From assembly GCF_005144585.1 (NCBI RefSeq), contig NZ_SSMQ01000009.1:62001-126000 (forward strand): a stretch of DNA of 64,000 bases, given 5' to 3'. This DNA comes from Polyangium fumosum. GTDB taxonomy: Bacteria > Myxococcota_A > Polyangia > Polyangiales > Polyangiaceae. Made by a program: the position numbers and the translations under genes. Below the pieces are notes generated by a model, which ran no database searches, was not told the origin of the DNA, and was given only the letters and a program-made list of their open reading frames with translations. Shown here piece after piece: positions 27,138-36,032 of this stretch (the stretch's first letter is position 1; each line of letters starts with the position of its first letter).

Positions 27138-30100
27138 CTAGCCGAGCTTCGCGAGCGCCTCACGCGCGTCGTCGGCGATGAAGCCGTTGCCGTAGGCATC
27201 GGCCATCCGGAGCACGAGTTCAAGCTCTCGCCTCGCTTCGTCCCGCGCGCCGTGCTCGGCGAGCAGCGAGGCCAGAAGCGAGCGGCCTTCGAGCGCATCG
27301 GCGTGGTAGCCGCGCGCCTCGGCGTACTTCACGAGCTCGCGGATCCGCCCCTCGGCGCCCGGCTTGCCGCTCTGCCCGTCGAGGTACGCGAGGTGGACGC
27401 GGTTGAGCGATGCGATGCGCTCGTAGCCCGCCTCCTCGGCGATCTGCAGCGACTCGGTGAGCGTGGCGTAGGCGCGCGGAAAGTCGCCGAGGCGCCGCGT
27501 CGTATCGCCGAGGTTGTGCAAAGACGCGGCCATCTCGGCGCGCAGCCCCGCAGCACGAGCGAGCTCGACCGCGCGCGCCGAGGCCTCCGACGCAGCGCGA
27601 AAATCGCGCATGAACGCGTACACGAGCACGCGCTCCTTCTCGCGCTCGCTCGCGAGCGTGGGGTCGCCGCTCGGGCTCTTCGCCTCGGCGCGATCGATCG
27701 CGAGCAGCGCCGCCGCAGCGACGCCGGTCGCGGCGCGCACGTGGGCGATGGCGAGGAGCGTGCGCGGATCCTCGGCCGGCCCCATGGCTTCGAGCCGATC
27801 GGCGGCGCGCGCCGCGCGGGCGAAATCACCACTGCGCGCACCGAGATCGATCTCGGCGACGAGCGCACAACGCTGGAGCTCTTCGTTCTGCGCGGCGAGC
27901 TTGAACGCGAGGTCGATCTCGACGTACGCCCGATCGAAGCGGTTCACGGCGCCGAGCGCACGCGCGACGTCGACCCGGGCGGCGACGCGTTGTTCGAGCG
28001 TGCCCGCCGCATCGATCCGACGCAGCGCCCGCGCGGAAAGATCCTCCAGCGAGGGCGCCGCGCGCACGGGCAGGACCGCGGCGCAGAGCTCGCGCAGCCA
28101 GCTCGTGATCTCGGTCGCGGGGCGCCGGTCGAGATCGGCGAGGTCGATCGCGCGGAGCAGCAGGCGGATGCTGGGTTCGAGCTGGCAGAGGCGTATGCGG
28201 TGCGAGGCCGCGCGTGCGTAAAACGTGGCGGCGCGATCCCGATCGCCCGCGTGGTAGAGGTGCGTCCCGACGCGCTCGCCGTGCGCCTCGGCGACCTCGT
28301 CACCGAAGACGGCGCGGTACGCCTCGGCCGCCTTGCCGTGCAGATCCCGCCGCGCCTCGTGCGGGATCGTGTCGAGGACGATCTCGCCGTGCATCGGCGA
28401 CGGGAAGCTCACCTCCGCGGGGCCCGCCGAACGCAAAAAGCCTCGCGCGACGAGCTCGCCGATGCCTCGATCGACAACGGAAAAACTCTCGCCGAGCAGC
28501 GCCGCGAGCACCTGCGTGTGCACCGGATCGCCGAGGATCGCCGCGGCGTTCAGCGCCCCGCGCTCCCGCTGCGGCAGGCGGCTCACGCGCGCCTCCATGA
28601 GCGCGCGCAGCGCTCGCGGCACCGCGCGCGCGCCGTCGAGCCGCAGGCGGACGCGGCCGTCCTCGACCTCCACGGCGCGCGCGTCCACGAGCTCCTTCAA
28701 CAGCTCCTCGATGAAGAGCGGGTGCCCCGCGGCGCGCTCGCGACAGAACGCGGCGAGCTCGCGGGGCGCCGCGCGCACGCCGATCCGCTCTGCCACGAGG
28801 CGCTCGCTCTCCTCACCGCCGAGCGGGCCGAGCGCGACCACATGGTGACGCGCGAGCGGCAAGAGCACGCTCGGCGGCGCCGTGCGCGTCGCGAGAAGGA
28901 ACACTGCGCGGATGGCCGACGCCGCGCCTTCATTGCGGCTCGCCACGCTCGCGATCACCTCTGCGGTCGCCGCATCCATCGCCTGCGCGTCGTCCCACGC
29001 GAAGCAGTGGATCCGATCCTCGCAGAGCTTGTGCACCATGCGCGTGAACGCCGCGCGCAGCGTCGTCCCCATCCCGCCGACGTGACGCGAAGGCCGATCG
29101 CCGAGCCGCGCGCCGAGCTGACGCAGCACCGCCGACGACTCCTCCTCTTGCAGGCCGAGCGCGCGGAGCCGCGGCAAGGTCGCGAGGATCGCCTGCTCGC
29201 CGTCGCCCTCCTGCACGCCGCAGAGCACCTGCAGCATCGCCTGCAGCCCGCTCCACGGCAGCTCGGCGCCGCTCGGCGGGCAGCTCGCCGCGTAAAACCC
29301 GACCGACCAGTTGCCGCGCCCGAGCCGCCGCTCGATCTCGGCGCAGAGCCGCGTCTTGCCGATGCCCTTCTCGCCGAGGACCGTGATCACCTGCGCGCGC
29401 TTGCGCGTCGCGGCCGCGAGGATCTCGCCGATGCGTCGCAGCTCCTCCTGCCTCCCGACGAACTTGCCGCTCGTGCCGATCGGCGGGCGCGCCGAGGTGA
29501 TCACACGCCCGCCCTCCGGCACCGAGCTTGCTCCGTCCGGAAGCTCGTCGAAGCCAAACGCCCCGCGCACGATCCGCGCCGCCGGGTGTGACGCCGCGAC
29601 CTGCTCCGCGACCGCGCGCGCGAGCCCCTGCGCCTGCGCGACCAGCGTCCCGAGCCGCGCGTCGACGATCGGCATTCCGCGCGCATCCACGAGCACGCGC
29701 CCCACGTGAACACCCGCCGACGCGCCTCGACCTTTTTGCGCACGAAGGATCACCAGCGCGGCACGCACGGCCGCCTCCGTGTCGCGCCCGTCCGCGTCTT
29801 CGAGCCCGAAGAGCGCCACGACCTGCGAGGGCTCCTGCTCCAGGATCACCCCGCCGTACCGCGTGATCACCTCGCGCGCGCCCTCCACGTCGAACGGCAG
29901 CGCCGGGATGCGGCACGTCCCCGCGACCACGAGCACCGTCCCCTCGCGCCGCTCACCCACGGGCTCCAGAAAATTCGCCGTCGCGACGTTCTCCACCGCG
30001 ACCTTCAACGACGCCGACGTCGTCGGCACCTCGACCGGCGTCCGCTCGTGCTCCGTGCCTTGCGGGTCCCCGAGCACCGAGCCTGCCTCGATCTCGGGCG

Positions 30101-31055
30101 TCTTCCTCGCGTCGTCGTGGAACGACGCGACGAGCTCCGCGAGATCGTTTGAACCAAAACGATCACCCGTCGCGTAAAAGTACCCGAGGAGCTGCTCGTG
30201 CAGCCGACCCGCGTCGGCCACGCGCTCCTCGGGCCGCCGCGTGAGCAGGCGTCGTACGATCGCCGCGAGCTCTCGGGGAACGTCGGACCGAGCGAGCTCG
30301 AGCGGCGGCGCCTCGGCCGCGCGCACGCGCCGGAGCGTCTCGGCGTCGCCCGCGCCGGCGAACGGGTTCGTCCCGGCGACGAGCTCGTAGAGCACCGTGC
30401 CGAGCGAGAACAGATCACTCCTGCCGTCGAGCGGCTGCGCGAGTGACTGCTCCGGGCTCATGTACGAGAGTTTCCCGCGAACACGCAGCACGGATTCGCC
30501 CGCGTGCTCGTCCTCGCGCATGAAGCCCTTCGCCTTCGCGATGCCGAAGTCCGTGACCTTCACCTCGCCTTCCCAGGACACGAGGATGTTCTGCGGCGAG
30601 ACGTCGCGGTGCACGATGCCGAGCGGCTTGCCTTGCTCGTCGCGCCGCCGGTGCGCGTGATCGAGCGCCTTCGCCACCTCGGCCGCGACGAACACGGCCA
30701 TGCCGAACGGCAGCCGCGTCTTCGTCCGACGAAACCGCGCGAGCAGCGTCGCGAGGTCGAGCCCCGCGACGTACTCCATCGCGATGTAGTAGCCCGGCGG
30801 CTCGCCCTCCTGCTCGACGAAGCCGAGGTCGAAGACCTGCACGATGTTCGCGTGCGAGAGGCGCACCGAGAGCTTCGCTTCGTGCACGAACATCTCGAGC
30901 AGCTCGGGCTCGCGCGCGAGCTCCGGCAGGATGCGCTTCAGCGCGAGCGTCTTCTCGAAGCCCAAGGCGCCGAAGCTCTTCGCCTTCCAGACTTCGGCCA
31001 TCCCCCCGGCGCCGAGCCGTTCGAGGAGCACATAACGCCCGAACTGTCTCTCCAA
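27138..31055 (-). CDS. Ser/Thr kinase - vestigial cyclase-like domain - AAA ATPase - TPR fusion
   Basis: 1305 residues, cytosolic. Kinase domain (~7-290): GAGGMAEVWKA, HRDVSPQN (149-156, the variant common in myxobacterial kinases), DFGIAK and SYMSPEQ. Residues ~372-505 weakly resemble a class III cyclase domain (EEP-type spacing, AAVRAALVIL, SAGVHVGRVLVD) but lack its catalytic motifs. A STAND/AAA ATPase follows (FVGRQEEL 532-539; Walker A GEKGIGKT 561-568; HCFAWDDAQAMD). The C-terminal ~350 residues are TPR-like helices (SLHNLGDTTRRLGDFPRAYATL). It starts 87 bp after dnaK ends, so it may be transcribed with the grpE-dnaK genes, which would link it to proteostasis; this is inference. Confidence 0.85.
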   Translation of the reverse strand: MERQFGRYVLLERLGAGGMAEVWKAKSFGALGFEKTLALKRILPELAREPELLEMFVHEAKLSVRLSHANIVQVFDLGFVEQEGEPPGYYIAMEYVAGLDLATLLARFRRTKTRLPFGMAVFVAAEVAKALDHAHRRRDEQGKPLGIVHRDVSPQNILVSWEGEVKVTDFGIAKAKGFMREDEHAGESVLRVRGKLSYMSPEQSLAQPLDGRSDLFSLGTVLYELVAGTNPFAGAGDAETLRRVRAAEAPPLELARSDVPRELAAIVRRLLTRRPEERVADAGRLHEQLLGYFYATGDRFGSNDLAELVASFHDDARKTPEIEAGSVLGDPQGTEHERTPVEVPTTSASLKVAVENVATANFLEPVGERREGTVLVVAGTCRIPALPFDVEGAREVITRYGGVILEQEPSQVVALFGLEDADGRDTEAAVRAALVILRAQKGRGASAGVHVGRVLVDARGMPIVDARLGTLVAQAQGLARAVAEQVAASHPAARIVRGAFGFDELPDGASSVPEGGRVITSARPPIGTSGKFVGRQEELRRIGEILAAATRKRAQVITVLGEKGIGKTRLCAEIERRLGRGNWSVGFYAASCPPSGAELPWSGLQAMLQVLCGVQEGDGEQAILATLPRLRALGLQEEESSAVLRQLGARLGDRPSRHVGGMGTTLRAAFTRMVHKLCEDRIHCFAWDDAQAMDAATAEVIASVASRNEGAASAIRAVFLLATRTAPPSVLLPLARHHVVALGPLGGEESERLVAERIGVRAAPRELAAFCRERAAGHPLFIEELLKELVDARAVEVEDGRVRLRLDGARAVPRALRALMEARVSRLPQRERGALNAAAILGDPVHTQVLAALLGESFSVVDRGIGELVARGFLRSAGPAEVSFPSPMHGEIVLDTIPHEARRDLHGKAAEAYRAVFGDEVAEAHGERVGTHLYHAGDRDRAATFYARAASHRIRLCQLEPSIRLLLRAIDLADLDRRPATEITSWLRELCAAVLPVRAAPSLEDLSARALRRIDAAGTLEQRVAARVDVARALGAVNRFDRAYVEIDLAFKLAAQNEELQRCALVAEIDLGARSGDFARAARAADRLEAMGPAEDPRTLLAIAHVRAATGVAAAALLAIDRAEAKSPSGDPTLASEREKERVLVYAFMRDFRAASEASARAVELARAAGLRAEMAASLHNLGDTTRRLGDFPRAYATLTESLQIAEEAGYERIASLNRVHLAYLDGQSGKPGAEGRIRELVKYAEARGYHADALEGRSLLASLLAEHGARDEARRELELVLRMADAYGNGFIADDAREALAKLG

Positions 31056-31142
31056 GTTCGCCCCCCGAGCATGCCCGCGGCGGGAACGAATCCTACCACC
31101 TCGCTCGTGTCCGGGGACCCCAAACCAAGCCGAAATCCGCGC

Positions 31143-32990
31143 TCACGCGGTGCCGGCGCTGCCGCCGTAGATCGCCTCGGAGAGGAGGTAGGCGGCGGCT
31201 TCGAGCCTGCCGTACGCGCCCCGCAGATCGCTGCTCGACGCATCCTCGTCGAGCAGCTTGCGCAGGATCACGCAGCCCTCGCGCACGCCGGAGAGCGTGG
31301 CCTCGTCGACGAGCTCGGCGTACGCCTCGAGGGCCTGCTCGGTCGTGTAGAGCAGCGTCTCGGACTGGTTCTTGAGCTCGGCCCGATCACGCCGCTTCGT
31401 ATCTTCCTCGCGGAATTTTTCGGCCTCGCCGATGAGCCGCTCGACCTCCGACGGCGCGAGCCCACTCGTCGGCGTGACGCGCACCTTCTGCGCGCGCTTC
31501 GTGCCGAGATCCGTGGCCTCGACGTGGACGATCCCATCCTCGTCGATGTGGAAGACGACCTGGATCTTCGGCACGCCGCGCGGCGCGGGTGGGATGCCCG
31601 AGAGCTCGAAGCGCGCGAGGCTCTGGTTGTCGGCGGCCATCTCGCGCTCGCCCTGCAAGACGTGGATGGGCACGAATGTCTGCCGATCGAGGCTCGTCGT
31701 GAAGATCTCGCCGCGCGCGGTGGGGATCGTGGTGTTGCGCGGGATGAGCCGGGTCATGATGCCGCCGCCCGTCTCCACGCCGAGCGAGAGCGGCGTGACG
31801 TCGAGCAGGAGGATCTCGTCCGCCTGCCCCGAAAGCGCGGCCGCCTGGAGCGCCGCGCCCACGGCCACGACCTCGTCCGGGTTCACGCCCTTGCACGGAT
31901 CCTTGCCGAAGAGCTCCTTCACGGCCGCCTGCACCGCCGGCATCCGCGTCATGCCCCCGACGAGCACCACGGTCTGGATCCCGCTCGGCGCGATCTGCGC
32001 GTCCCGCAAGACGTCGCGTGAGACCTCGATCGTGCGCTCCACGAGGTCCTGCGTGAGCATCTCGAGCTCGTTGCGCTGCATCGATCGTTCGAGGTGCAGC
32101 GGCGCGCCGTCCGGCCCGACCGCGATGAAGGGCAGGTTGAGCTGCGTCTCGAGCGAGGAGCTGAGCTCGTGCTTGGCCTTCTCGGCGGCCTCCTTCAAGC
32201 GCTGCATCGCCATCCGGTCCGTGCGCAGATCCACGCCGAATTCGAGCTGGAACTCGCCGACGAGCATGTCCATCAGCCGCCCGTCGAAGTCCTCGCCGCC
32301 GAGGTGCGTGTCGCCGCCCGTCGCCTTCACGTTGAAGACGCCGCCGCTGATTTCGAGGACCGAGATGTCGAACGTGCCGCCGCCGAGGTCGTAGACCGCG
32401 ATCGTCTCGGCGCCCGTGGCCTTCTTGTCGAGCCCGTACGCGAGCGCCGCCGCCGTGGGCTCGTTGATGATGCGGCGCACTTCGAGGCCCGCGATCTTGC
32501 CCGCGTCTTTCGTCGCCTGCCGCTGCGCGTCGTCGAAGTACGCGGGGACCGTGATCACCGCCTCGGTGACCGGCTCGCCGAGGAAGCGCTCGGCGGTCTC
32601 CTTCATCTGCGCGAGGATCATCGCGCTGACCTCGGGCGGCGAGTGCGCCTTGCCGCGCAGATCGACCCACGCGTCGCCGTTCGGCGCGCGCACGATCGGG
32701 TACGGCACGAGCGAGATGGCTCGCTCGACGTCGGGCGTGTCGAGCTTGCGCCCCATCAGGCGTTTGACCGCGTAGACCGTGCTCTGCGGGTTCGTCACGG
32801 CTTGCCTTCGGGCCACCTGCCCGACGAGCCGTTCGCCGCTCGCGACGATCGCGACGACCGAGGGCGTCGTCCGCGCCCCCTCGGCGTTGGGGATCACCTT
32901 GACGTCGTTCGCCGACGAAGCCGACGCCACGTCGACAACGGCCACGCATGAGTTGGTGGTCCCGAGGTCGATGCCGACGATCCTTCCCAT
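31143..32990 (-). CDS. dnaK: Hsp70 chaperone DnaK
   Basis: 615 residues. The nucleotide-binding domain begins GRIVGIDLGTTNSCVAVVD, with the ATP phosphate loop VYDLGGGTFDISVL, VPAYFDDAQRQATKDAG and RIINEPTAAALAYGLD. The substrate domain includes DVTPLSLGVETGGGIMTRLIPRNTTIP. The C-terminal lid is shorter than in E. coli DnaK and lacks the EEVD-like end (it ends YGGSAGTA), so this could be a second, specialised Hsp70; its neighbour grpE argues for the DnaK role. It is 84 bp downstream of grpE. No dnaJ is present nearby. Confidence 0.93.
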   Translation of the reverse strand: MGRIVGIDLGTTNSCVAVVDVASASSANDVKVIPNAEGARTTPSVVAIVASGERLVGQVARRQAVTNPQSTVYAVKRLMGRKLDTPDVERAISLVPYPIVRAPNGDAWVDLRGKAHSPPEVSAMILAQMKETAERFLGEPVTEAVITVPAYFDDAQRQATKDAGKIAGLEVRRIINEPTAAALAYGLDKKATGAETIAVYDLGGGTFDISVLEISGGVFNVKATGGDTHLGGEDFDGRLMDMLVGEFQLEFGVDLRTDRMAMQRLKEAAEKAKHELSSSLETQLNLPFIAVGPDGAPLHLERSMQRNELEMLTQDLVERTIEVSRDVLRDAQIAPSGIQTVVLVGGMTRMPAVQAAVKELFGKDPCKGVNPDEVVAVGAALQAAALSGQADEILLLDVTPLSLGVETGGGIMTRLIPRNTTIPTARGEIFTTSLDRQTFVPIHVLQGEREMAADNQSLARFELSGIPPAPRGVPKIQVVFHIDEDGIVHVEATDLGTKRAQKVRVTPTSGLAPSEVERLIGEAEKFREEDTKRRDRAELKNQSETLLYTTEQALEAYAELVDEATLSGVREGCVILRKLLDEDASSSDLRGAYGRLEAAAYLLSEAIYGGSAGTA

Positions 32991-33074
32991 GGCGAGGGCG
33001 AGGATATCAAAGACGCGGCGAACGATGGTCCTCGGTGGACCGAGGACCGGGTTTTGCGTGGCGTTCGAGGGAAA

Positions 33075-33680
33075 TCAGCTCGCCGCGGTCGCGCCGCCGC
33101 CGGGCGGGCCCTTCGAAACGACGACCATCGCCGGACGGACGAGGTAGTCCCCCATGCGATAGCCGGGCTGCACCTCGTACAGGACCACGCCGGCCGGATG
33201 CTCGGGCGATTCGAGGTGCTGGATGGCCTCGTGTTGCGCGGGATCGAAGGGCTGGCCGACCGCGACGACGCGATGGATCCCCATCTTCTCCAGCGTGTCG
33301 ACGAACTGCTTCAGCACCATCCGCAGGCCCTCGGCCACGGCTTTCCCGTCGGCGGAGCCCTCGGCGTGCACGAGCGCGCGCTCGAAATTGTCGAAGACGG
33401 GCAGGAGCTCCTTCACCGTGGTCTCCCGGCCACGCCGCTGGGCGTCGTCGACCTCACGCCGCGAGCGCTTGCGGAAGTTGTCGAAATCGGCCGCGGTGCG
33501 CAGGAGCTGATCACGCGTCCGTGCGGCCTCGGCCAGGGCGTCCGCGAGGCGCTGCTCCACCGTGGGCGTCGGAGGAGCCGAGGGCTCCGCCGCGGCCGAC
33601 GGCTGCTCGCCGTTCGTCGCTTCGCCGTTTTGACCGTTCGGATCCTGGGCAGACTTCGTCGTGGACTCGGCTTCGGACAT
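33075..33680 (-). CDS. grpE: nucleotide exchange factor GrpE
   Basis: 201 residues: a disordered acidic/Ala-Pro N-terminus, a long coiled-coil dimerisation helix ([29 protein letters not shown]), then the beta domain with [28 protein letters not shown], the classical GrpE signature. It releases ADP from DnaK. It is the first gene of the grpE-dnaK pair, divergent from argD with 130 bp between starts. I found no CIRCE element in that spacer, although hrcA is in the window. Confidence 0.94.
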   Translation of the reverse strand: MSEAESTTKSAQDPNGQNGEATNGEQPSAAAEPSAPPTPTVEQRLADALAEAARTRDQLLRTAADFDNFRKRSRREVDDAQRRGRETTVKELLPVFDNFERALVHAEGSADGKAVAEGLRMVLKQFVDTLEKMGIHRVVAVGQPFDPAQHEAIQHLESPEHPAGVVLYEVQPGYRMGDYLVRPAMVVVSKGPPGGGATAAS

Positions 33681-33810
33681 GGGTGCGGGCCACTATAACC
33701 TCCAAAGATCGACTGGCAACGGGCGCCCCCCACCTGGCGACCCGAGCGAGCCACGCCGCGAGGGCGCGTGGCATTTGCCCCGGCGGGGCGACCGGCGTAG
33801 ATCGCCTCGC

Positions 33811-35064
33811 ATGACCCTCGCCCCCGCCTACGGAGCCGAGAGCCCCATCGCCGAGCTGCTCGAACCCGAAGACCTCCTTCCCCTCGCCGAGCGCAGGCTC
33901 GTGGGCAATTACCGCCAGGCCCCGTTCGTCCTCGATCGAGGCAAGGGCTCCGAGGTCTGGGACACCGAGGGGCGCCGTTACCTCGACTTCTGCGCCGGCG
34001 TCGCGGTCTGCTCGCTCGGCCACGCGCACCCGCGCCTCGTCGCCGCGATCGCCGAGCAGGCCGCGCGGCTGATGCACGTCTCGAACTACTTCTACAACGC
34101 CGAGAACGCGCGCCTCGCCGACGAGCTTTGCAAGAGGAGCGGCATGGACCGCGCCTTCTTCTGCAACTCGGGCGCCGAGGCGAACGAGGCGATGCTCAAG
34201 CTCGCGCGTCGTTGGTTCTTCACGAAAGGCGAGCCCGATCGCTACCGCATCATCGCCTTCGACAACGCCTTCCACGGCCGCACGATGGGCGCCGTCGCGC
34301 TCACCGGGACGCCGAAATACCGCGAAGGGTTCGGCCCGCCGCTCACCGGCGTGACGCACGTGCCCTACGGGGATCTCGACGCCGTGAAGGCCGCCATGGG
34401 CCCGGACGTCGCGGCGCTCTTCGTCGAGCCCGTGCAGGGCGAAGGCGGCGTGATCCCGCCCCCGAAAGGCTTCCTCCCCGGCCTGCGCAGCCTCTGCGAC
34501 GAGCACGGCGCGCTGCTCTGCCTCGACGAAGTGCAGACCGGCGTCGGCCGCACGGGCGCCTTCCTCGGCGCGCAACACGACGGCGTCGAGGGCGACGCGG
34601 TCGCGCTCGCCAAGGGCCTCGGCGGCGGGTTCCCAATCGGCGCGCTCCTCATCAAAGAGCGCCTGAACGGCGTGCTTTCACCGGGCACGCACGGCTCGAC
34701 GTTCGGCGGAAACCCGCTCGCGTCGCGGGCCGCGCGCACCGTGCTCGCCGTCCTCGACGAGGAGAAGCTCATCGAAGGCGCCGTCACGAAGGGCCAGCGC
34801 CTCGCCGAGGGCCTCGCGGCGCTCGTGAAGGAGCACCCCACGCTCTGCGTCGGACAACGCGGCCGCGGCCTCTTGCAAGGCCTCACGCTCGCGCAAGGCG
34901 TCGACACGCGCGCCGTCCTCGGCCGCGCCCGCGCCCAGGGCCTGCTCCTCACGGTCGCCGGCGCGAGCACGCTCCGCTATACGCCTCCGCTCGTCGTGCG
35001 CGAGGCCGAGATCGACGAAGCCCTCACCATCACGAGCCGTGCGCTCCTGGAGATGAAGCCGTGA
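33811..35064 (+). CDS. argD: acetylornithine aminotransferase
   Basis: 417 residues, PLP class III aminotransferase that converts N-acetylglutamate semialdehyde to N-acetylornithine in arginine synthesis. Signatures: GSEVWDTEGRRYLDFCAGVAV, FFCNSGAEANEAMLKLAR, AFHGRTMGAVALTG, EPVQGEGGVIP, LLCLDEVQTGVGRTG and AKGLGGGFPIGALL with the PLP lysine. The ATG at 33811 was chosen because the ~50-codon upstream extension is low-complexity shadow sequence overlapping the divergent grpE promoter. Its stop overlaps the start of argF, so the two are one operon. Confidence 0.93.
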   Translation: MTLAPAYGAESPIAELLEPEDLLPLAERRLVGNYRQAPFVLDRGKGSEVWDTEGRRYLDFCAGVAVCSLGHAHPRLVAAIAEQAARLMHVSNYFYNAENARLADELCKRSGMDRAFFCNSGAEANEAMLKLARRWFFTKGEPDRYRIIAFDNAFHGRTMGAVALTGTPKYREGFGPPLTGVTHVPYGDLDAVKAAMGPDVAALFVEPVQGEGGVIPPPKGFLPGLRSLCDEHGALLCLDEVQTGVGRTGAFLGAQHDGVEGDAVALAKGLGGGFPIGALLIKERLNGVLSPGTHGSTFGGNPLASRAARTVLAVLDEEKLIEGAVTKGQRLAEGLAALVKEHPTLCVGQRGRGLLQGLTLAQGVDTRAVLGRARAQGLLLTVAGASTLRYTPPLVVREAEIDEALTITSRALLEMKP

Positions 35065-36023
35065 AGCGTGATCTGTTGCGACTTGCAGACCTCGGGGACG
35101 GCGGCATCGTCGACATCCTGGATCGCTCGGCCTTTTATGCCCGCGTGCGAGGCAAGGCCGACCACCCGCGGCCGCTCGCCGGCCACGCCATCGCTCTCCT
35201 CTTCGACAAGCCCTCGACCCGCACGCGGCTCTCGCTCGAAGTCGCGACCGTCGAGCTCGGCGGCCACCCGATCATCGTCACGCCCGACTCCACCCAGATG
35301 AGCCGCGGCGAGCCCACCGAGGACACCGCGCGCGTGCTCGGTCGTATGGTCTCTGCCGTCACGTACCGCACGAACACCACGGCGCGCTTCGAGGCCATGG
35401 CCCGCGCTTGCCGCGCGCCCGTGCTGAACGCGCTCACCGACGACGCGCACCCGATGCAGGTCCTCGCCGATCTGCACACGACGCGCGAAGCACGCGGTCG
35501 GCTCGACGGCCTGCGCATCTGCTGGGTCGGCGACGCGAGCAACGTGGCCCGCTCGTGGATCGAGGCCGCGGGCTTGCTCAAGCTCGACATGACGCTCGCC
35601 ACGCCGCCCGCCTTCGCTCCGCCCTTGCCCGAGGTCGACGAGGCGCGCGCCCGCGGCGCTCGCATCACCGTCACGACCGACGCGCGCGAGGCCGCGAAGG
35701 ATGCCGACGTCCTGCTCACGGACGTGTGGGTCAGCATGGGGCAGGAGGCCGAGCGCGACTACCGCATCAGCGCGCTTTCGCCGTATCGGATCACGCAGGA
35801 GCTCGTCTCGCTCGCCTCGCGCGAGGTCGTGGTGCTGCACTGCCTGCCCGCGCATCGCGGCGAGGAGATCGACGCCGACGTGCTCGAAGGCCCGCGGAGC
35901 TTCGTGTGGGACGCCGTCGAGTCGCGGCTGCACACGAGCAAGGCGCTGCTCGAATGGGCCGCGCTCGGGCCCGGCTTCGGCCCGCCGCCGTTCGCTGTCG
36001 GCCGCGGCGGCGCGGCAGGCTGA
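35061..36023 (+). CDS. argF: ornithine carbamoyltransferase
   Basis: 320 residues, starting at a GTG that overlaps the argD stop (GTGA), a translational-coupling arrangement. The enzyme joins carbamoyl phosphate and ornithine to citrulline. Carbamoyl phosphate loop FDKPSTRTR, DDAHPMQ, WVGDASNVARSW and HCLPAHRGEEI are intact. The ornithine loop region reads DVWVSMGQEAE. The open frame extends far upstream within argD, but similarity begins only at this GTG. It is followed 9 bp later by the P-type ATPase homologue. Confidence 0.93.
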   Translation: MKRDLLRLADLGDGGIVDILDRSAFYARVRGKADHPRPLAGHAIALLFDKPSTRTRLSLEVATVELGGHPIIVTPDSTQMSRGEPTEDTARVLGRMVSAVTYRTNTTARFEAMARACRAPVLNALTDDAHPMQVLADLHTTREARGRLDGLRICWVGDASNVARSWIEAAGLLKLDMTLATPPAFAPPLPEVDEARARGARITVTTDAREAAKDADVLLTDVWVSMGQEAERDYRISALSPYRITQELVSLASREVVVLHCLPAHRGEEIDADVLEGPRSFVWDAVESRLHTSKALLEWAALGPGFGPPPFAVGRGGAAG

Positions 36024-36032
36024 GGCTCGGCG

